From an uncultured Lewinella sp. (lineage in GTDB: Bacteria; Bacteroidota; Bacteroidia; Chitinophagales; Saprospiraceae), in contig CALIGP010000160.1 in assembly GCA_938021455.1 (NCBI GenBank), positions 1 through 11,537 of the forward strand: 11,537 bases of DNA. Direction: 5' to 3'. Both the position numbers and the translations under genes were made by a program. Under the pieces are notes generated by a model. The model was not told where the DNA came from. It saw only the letters and a program-made list of their open reading frames with translations, and did no database searches. Shown one piece after another: positions 7,390 to 11,537 of the stretch; position 1 is the stretch's first letter, and the number at the start of each line of letters is the position of its first letter.

Positions 7390-9021
7390 TCAAGCAGAAG
7401 CACCAACAAGTGCATTCCGCTTCTCCGTGATGACGGGAGAGGTGAGGTACTCATCGTAGTCCATTAAGCTATCAATCATTCCCTTTGGCCCGATTTCAAC
7501 GATTCGGTTGGTAGAAGTTTCCACCAATTTATGGTCATGGCTACTCATGATAAGATTGCCCTTAAAATCGACCAGCGCGTTGTTCATCGCCGTAATGGAT
7601 TCCAGGTCAAGGTGATTTGTAGGCTCGTCCAGTAGAAGGAAGTTAGGAGAATTGAGCATCATCTTACTCAACATACACCGCACCTTTTCTCCACCGGAGA
7701 GAACACTGGAATCTTTATGAACTTCTTCTCCGGCGAAGAGCATCCGGCCCAAAAAGCCCCGGATAAACTGCTCGTCCTTATTCTGAGAATACTGCCGCAG
7801 CCATTCCACCAGGTTTAAACCATTAGCGGCCTGAAAATATTCTTCATTCTCGTTAGGGAGGTGTTCCGCCTTGATCGTTTGCCCCCACTCAATGGTTCCG
7901 GTATCCGCTTCAGCTTCACCGGCCAGGATTTCGTAGAAGGCCGTCAGGGCAGTCGCTTCATTGGCCAGCAAGGTGATTTTATCACCGCTATTCATCGTGA
8001 AGGAAATATCGGAAAAGAGAAGTGTTCCGTCAGGTGATTTTTTGCTCAGGCCGGTAACTTTCAATATCTGATCTCCTGGCGCACGTTCCGGCTGAAAAGC
8101 AATGAATGGATACTTCCTGGAACTGGGCTTGATGTCTTCAATATTTAGCTTTTCCAACGCCTTCTTTCGGCTGGTCGCCTGCTTAGATTTAGAAGCGTTT
8201 GCGCTGAATCGCTGGATAAACTCCAGCATTTCTGCCCGCTTTTGCTCCATCTTCTTGTTCTTATTAGACTGCTGCTGCAAAGCCAGTTGGCTTGATTCAT
8301 ACCAGAAGGTATAGTTACCCGTGTAGATCGTAGCCTGCTGGCGGTCAATATCCACGATGTGCGTACAGACCATGTCCAGGAAATAGCGGTCGTGGCTAAC
8401 AATGATGATGGTATTCGGGAATCCTGCGAGGAAATCAGCGAGCCAGTGGACAGTCTTTGCGTCCAGGTCGTTCGTCGGCTCATCGAGCAGTAGCAAATCG
8501 GGGTCACCAAACAGTGCCTGAGCGAGCAGTACTTTTACCTTCTCCGGGCCACTCAACTCCTGCATCAACTTATAGTGGAGGTTTTCCTTAATGCCCATAT
8601 TGGAGAGGAGCTCAGCGGCATCAGAGTCAGCCGTCCAACCACCCATTTCACCATACTTGTTCTCCAGTTCAGCGGCGCGCATGCCGTCAGCCTCAGTTGC
8701 CTCGGGGTTCATGTAGATGGCGTTCTTCTCCTGCTCCATGGCGTAGAGTTCTTCATGGCCCATCTTCACCGTATCGAGTACTGTTTGCTCTTCGAAGCCA
8801 AAGTGGTTCTGGCTCAGTACCGCCATCCGGTTACCCGGCTCCAGGCTTACGTGGCCTCTCGTAGGGTCCAAATCTCCAGATACTACCTTAAGAAAAGTAG
8901 ATTTTCCGGCACCGTTGGCTCCGATTACACCATAGCAGTTACCGTGATTAAACTGCAGATTAACCTCATTAAAGAGGACGCGTTTACCAAATTGTACGGT
9001 AAGATCTGATACATTTAACAT
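7390..9021 (-). CDS. ABC-F family ATPase, YbiT/YkpA type
   Basis: ABC-F proteins have two nucleotide-binding domains and no membrane part; they bind the ribosome near the E site and affect translation. The 543-residue product starts at the ATG at 9021 (MLNVSDLTVQFGKRVLF), the normal family start. The frame continues upstream only to a TTG, inside the promoter region. Domain 1 has Walker A GANGAGKST (34-42), signature LSGPEK (156-161), Walker B LLLLDEPTNDLD (176-187) and an H-loop VSHD (208-211). A basic linker spans about 245-305. Domain 2 has signature LSGGEK (441-446), Walker B FLLLDEPTNHLD (461-472) and SSHDH (491-495 region). Its Walker A reads LANEATALT (352-360) and lacks the Gly-Lys-Thr/Ser core, which I recall as typical of this subfamily. 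It is the first gene after a good promoter and has no terminator after it. A resistance role is possible but less likely than a housekeeping one. Confidence 0.92.
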   Translation of the reverse strand: MLNVSDLTVQFGKRVLFNEVNLQFNHGNCYGVIGANGAGKSTFLKVVSGDLDPTRGHVSLEPGNRMAVLSQNHFGFEEQTVLDTVKMGHEELYAMEQEKNAIYMNPEATEADGMRAAELENKYGEMGGWTADSDAAELLSNMGIKENLHYKLMQELSGPEKVKVLLAQALFGDPDLLLLDEPTNDLDAKTVHWLADFLAGFPNTIIIVSHDRYFLDMVCTHIVDIDRQQATIYTGNYTFWYESSQLALQQQSNKNKKMEQKRAEMLEFIQRFSANASKSKQATSRKKALEKLNIEDIKPSSRKYPFIAFQPERAPGDQILKVTGLSKKSPDGTLLFSDISFTMNSGDKITLLANEATALTAFYEILAGEAEADTGTIEWGQTIKAEHLPNENEEYFQAANGLNLVEWLRQYSQNKDEQFIRGFLGRMLFAGEEVHKDSSVLSGGEKVRCMLSKMMLNSPNFLLLDEPTNHLDLESITAMNNALVDFKGNLIMSSHDHKLVETSTNRIVEIGPKGMIDSLMDYDEYLTSPVITEKRNALVGASA

Positions 9022-9045
9022 AGGACGAAGAGCTTTTTGCGGCCG

Positions 9046-9077
9046 CAAAATTACGGCTTTTAGTGGCGGCAATCAAA
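9046..9077 (-). promoter_or_regulatory. Bacteroidota-type promoter of the ABC-F gene
   Basis: On the minus strand, TTTG (plus positions 9074-9077) is followed after exactly 20 nt by TAATTTTG (plus positions 9046-9053). This is a full match to the known Bacteroidota -33/-7 pattern TTTG-N19-21-TAnnTTTG. Transcription would begin in or just after GCGGCCGC, giving a leader of about 15-25 nt before the ATG at 9021. No Shine-Dalgarno is present in that leader. Confidence 0.75.
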
Positions 9078-9120
9078 TAGCGATCAAATTACCGGCATCT
9101 TCGGAAGAAATGGGCGCGGT

Positions 9121-9201
9121 CGCAGGTGCAGAGGGGAGAACAAAAAAGCAGGGGAAGACGGCTTGCCCTCCCCTGCTCTTATTATGTTCATTGCACCTGC
9201 G
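9121..9201. repeat. Inverted 9-bp repeat bracketing the terminator, related to the dispersed repeat flank
   Basis: CGCAGGTGC (9121-9129) and GCACCTGCG (9193-9201) are exact reverse complements and enclose the terminator hairpin. The octamer GCAGGTGC/GCACCTGC also flanks both copies of the palindromic repeat. The longer string GCAGGTGCAGAGG at 9122-9134 is identical to 4405-4417 in coaX. It may be a degenerate or partial copy of the same element family. Confidence 0.55.
9142..9177 (-). terminator. Intrinsic terminator of the T9SS-exported protein gene
   Basis: AGCAGGGGA (9147-9155) pairs with TCCCCTGCT (9169-9177), a GC-rich 9-bp stem with a 13-nt loop. On the minus strand it is followed at once by a run of Ts (plus A-run 9142-9147). 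It lies about 95 nt after the stop of the gene at 9273-11315 and about 70 nt before the ABC-F promoter, so it separates the two units. Confidence 0.9.
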
Positions 9202-9272
9202 CTCCGGCGCCAGACTCTACTTAGTTGAGTTAAGAGTACTCAGCGTAAACGCCAACTACGTTAGTCTTTCTT

Positions 9273-11315
9273 TTACTTAATCACCTTTACGGTTTGATCT
9301 CCGATCCGAAGGAAGTATCGTCCGCGAGGCAGCGTCTTCGTCATCAATCGGATTCGCTGCTCACCTGCGGGAACGAAACCACTTACAACCCTGCGGCCAA
9401 GTACATCAGTAAGTTCGTACGTTCCATCGCGCTCCAAGGTCGTCAACACCGTCAGTTCTCCACTGAAGGGGTTCGGGAAAGTCCGGAAAACATTCCCGGC
9501 GAGACGCTCCAGCACGATAACATCGGAGAGCTGCTCACTGCCGTCAAAATCAACGGAGCGCAGGCGGTAGAATGCCCGTCTAAGCGGTGCTTCATCCTGA
9601 ACCTCGTAAGCGAGCTCAGCACTACTATTACCCGCAGCTACTATTTCGTCAATTACGTTCCAAACGGCCTGTCCGTCAAGGCTTCTCTCCAACAAAAACA
9701 TCTCCGTGTTCTCTTCAGAAGCGGTTGTCCAAGAGAGTTTGTTGAACTTCTCCATGGCTTTCCCCTGGAAGGAGGTCAATGTAACGGGGAGAACAAGTTC
9801 CTCGGTCAGGCAAACATCGTCCACCAGGAAGAAGCCGGTATTGCCCATTTCAAACACCAGTTCACCAGCCGTAGCTCCGGCCGGTGCCGTGGCCACACCG
9901 GTATAAGTGGCCCATCCCGAATCGTTGGGTACATCTCCGCTAGCGATTACGATCTCATCCATACCGTTGTCCCAATAGATATGAACCTGTCCGTATTCAG
10001 TGCTCAGTTTTTTCAAAGCCGTGGTAACGGTGTAAATCGACCCCGCTACGGCCGTGAAGGGCAGAGAAAGTGCATTATAGCCATCCGTACCCGGATCAGC
10101 TGATTGCCCCTCAATTCGTACTGCCAGGCTTCCGGAAGCAGCATCCGCTACGTCACGGATGTTAGCTCCGCTACAATTGTTAGCCCGGCACGTCCAGTCT
10201 GCATCCACAAACCATTCCGTGCCGTTTTCAAAACCGAAGTCAGCGGCTAGGTTAGTTCCCATACAAGCTAGTTGCGGAATCTGGCTGAATCCTTCCGTCA
10301 GACAGAAGTTATCGGCCACAACCCCGGCTCCCCCACCGGCTACGATTCCTATCTCCACACGAGTTGCCCCCGCTATTGAGATAATCCCCAACTCATAGGG
10401 CTCGAGCGCTGTCGTGGTGATGGGAATTTCTACCGCTGCGCCAACATCTGCGTTGCCGGCATCTTTGAATTTTATGGTCAGGTTCGCAAAGCCACTGGGG
10501 TCCGTTCGCTTAGCCATCACCCGCACGAGATACCCCGTTCCTACCGTTATCGGAGTATCGTCTCCGTTATTAATAAACTGCTGACCAAAACCATAGAAGC
10601 CTTGACCCGGGTCAGAAGAAAGCTCTCCGCTGCCTCCACCGTCCACTCCTTCCGTTGCATTGAAAGAGAATACAGAGCTGCTTGCGGAGTAATCGAAGTA
10701 GTTGAGGGTATTACCATTAAAGGTTCCGTTAACTGCGAGGTTTCCCGCACAACCCGGAACTTCGGGGTCTACTACGGGAGCTTCTACGAAGCAAAAATTA
10801 TCCGAAATGACCGTCCCGTTATTGAAGTTGATGGCCAGCTGCACTGAAGTAGCATCTGTAGGGGCAACGCTACTAATCGCCAAATTGGTAAATCCATCTC
10901 CCGCATTTGTATTACCGCTAAAGGCAGTACCTATCTCGGCATTAGCGCCATCCCGCCAGCTGATGTAAAGACCAGCCTGGCCCACCGTAGCGTTAACGTC
11001 GGCGGTAAAGGTGTACTCTGTCCCTGCAGTTACCGCACCAATAAATTGTGCAAAGCCGGCAAAAGCACCTCCTCCTGCCGTAGCCTCTACGGCCGTAGCA
11101 CTACCGTCAGGTGTTGTTGTGGTAATCGCTGCAGACCCCGTTCCCGCAGGATCGAAGTAGAAGTAATAGCCAGCGGGGAGGTCTTCTCCCATGTTGACAA
11201 TCTCCATATCACCGTTAGCGGCTAAGCCAGGACATTGGGCGTAAGACAGGACGGGAGCAGCCAAACAGGCAAATAATAGTGTTACGTTAAAAATTAGAGT
11301 AGTAAATCTTTGCAT
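9273..11315 (-). CDS. T9SS-secreted three-module surface protein
   Basis: The ATG at 11315 gives a signal peptide (MQRFTTLIFNVTLLFACLAA, ending SYA before Q27). The frame extends further upstream only to a TTG without a signal-peptide-like sequence. The 680-residue product has three related beta-sandwich modules, each opening and closing with Cys: 28-175, 189-338 and 351-502. Each ends in a D-N/D-F/V-C-hydrophobic-x-E motif (SDNFCFVE, ADNFCLTE, VDDVCLTE). They resemble CBM4/9-like or galactose-binding-like jelly rolls that bind glycans. An Ig/FN3-like domain follows (510-605, starting LPVTLTSF and including LSWTTASEENTEMFLLERS). A type A T9SS sorting domain ends the protein (607-680: FPNPFSGELTV, YELTDVLGRRV, LPRGRYFLRI, VKVIK). 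No hydrolase motif is seen. I infer a surface-attached or released binding or adhesive protein. The gene has its own terminator and no clear promoter match. Confidence 0.92.
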   Translation of the reverse strand: MQRFTTLIFNVTLLFACLAAPVLSYAQCPGLAANGDMEIVNMGEDLPAGYYFYFDPAGTGSAAITTTTPDGSATAVEATAGGGAFAGFAQFIGAVTAGTEYTFTADVNATVGQAGLYISWRDGANAEIGTAFSGNTNAGDGFTNLAISSVAPTDATSVQLAINFNNGTVISDNFCFVEAPVVDPEVPGCAGNLAVNGTFNGNTLNYFDYSASSSVFSFNATEGVDGGGSGELSSDPGQGFYGFGQQFINNGDDTPITVGTGYLVRVMAKRTDPSGFANLTIKFKDAGNADVGAAVEIPITTTALEPYELGIISIAGATRVEIGIVAGGGAGVVADNFCLTEGFSQIPQLACMGTNLAADFGFENGTEWFVDADWTCRANNCSGANIRDVADAASGSLAVRIEGQSADPGTDGYNALSLPFTAVAGSIYTVTTALKKLSTEYGQVHIYWDNGMDEIVIASGDVPNDSGWATYTGVATAPAGATAGELVFEMGNTGFFLVDDVCLTEELVLPVTLTSFQGKAMEKFNKLSWTTASEENTEMFLLERSLDGQAVWNVIDEIVAAGNSSAELAYEVQDEAPLRRAFYRLRSVDFDGSEQLSDVIVLERLAGNVFRTFPNPFSGELTVLTTLERDGTYELTDVLGRRVVSGFVPAGEQRIRLMTKTLPRGRYFLRIGDQTVKVIK

Positions 11316-11505
11316 TGATCTATGTTTAAGTAGGTAAAAGACGAAAAACAAATGCCATTGGTGCGGATTAATCGCGCACTGGGCCTCCAAAAAATGCTAT
11401 GCTTATTCTTTGGCCAAAGTGCTATTCAGCGTTTCGAACTATGCATCATTGCAAGCTCTAATCCACTGATCAACAGACTTCTGCACATGAACCGTCCTAC
11501 AACAT

Positions 11506-11537
11506 AAAAAAAATCCCCTTACGCTGGTAGCGTAAGG
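11506..11537 (-). terminator. Intrinsic terminator of a gene beyond the right edge
   Basis: CCTTACGCT (11517-11525) pairs with AGCGTAAGG (11529-11537) around a 3-nt loop. On the minus strand the stem is followed by GGGA and eight Ts (plus A-run 11506-11513). It implies a minus-strand gene ending just outside the window. The stem might extend past the edge. Confidence 0.85.

Noticed and set aside
9294..10103. 269-codon plus-strand open frame opposite the T9SS protein gene
   Set aside because: It is antisense to the sorting and FN3-like domains, with no family resemblance and no regulatory signals.
11408..11419. 12-bp palindrome CTTTGGCCAAAG upstream of the T9SS protein gene as an operator
   Set aside because: A single palindrome of this length is expected by chance at this scale, and no promoter could be placed next to it.

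Overview
The window looks like chromosomal DNA of a member of the Bacteroidota, most likely the Saprospiria/Lewinella side. The evidence is a C-terminal type IX secretion (T9SS) sorting domain, a large secreted protein of the ECM/adhesin style common in that group, a promoter matching the Bacteroidota pattern (TTTG, 20 nt, TAnnTTTG), few Shine-Dalgarno sequences, and a coaX-barrel-TPR gene trio that I recall from this phylum. The genus is an inference. All eight genes are on the minus strand. I see no tRNA, rRNA, CRISPR, transposase or phage gene.

In order of transcription (high to low coordinate): the right edge holds an intrinsic terminator (about 11506-11537) for a gene outside the window. 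Next is a 680-residue T9SS-exported protein (9273-11315) built from three similar cysteine-bracketed beta-sandwich modules, an Ig/FN3-like domain and a sorting domain, followed by a strong terminator (9142-9177). A good Bacteroidota promoter (9046-9077) then starts a run of six closely spaced genes: a YbiT/YkpA-type ABC-F protein (7390-9021), an uncharacterised DUF429-like protein with a probable RNase H fold (6404-7309), the bifunctional purine enzyme PurH (4836-6362, with a second possible promoter just upstream), type III pantothenate kinase CoaX (3960-4766), an outer-membrane beta-barrel protein (2600-3979, overlapping coaX by 20 nt) and a secreted TPR protein (1172-2593). This run ends at a long hairpin terminator (1101-1146). 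After a 368-nt intergenic region comes the 5' part of another secreted protein (1-803), cut by the window edge.

Functionally, the central run joins housekeeping metabolism (purine and CoA synthesis) and a ribosome-associated ABC-F ATPase to two envelope proteins. The T9SS protein and the truncated gene are separate surface or secreted products.

The most unusual item is a dispersed palindromic repeat. An exact 28-bp copy lies in the intergenic region (1021-1048), and its exact reverse complement lies in frame inside coaX (4385-4412), where it encodes part of what appears to be an extra loop. Pieces of its flank (GCAGGTGC/GCACCTGC) also bracket the terminator at 9121-9201. I found no complete new defence or mobile system. 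The best candidates for novelty are this coding-sequence-invading palindrome and the DUF429-like gene.
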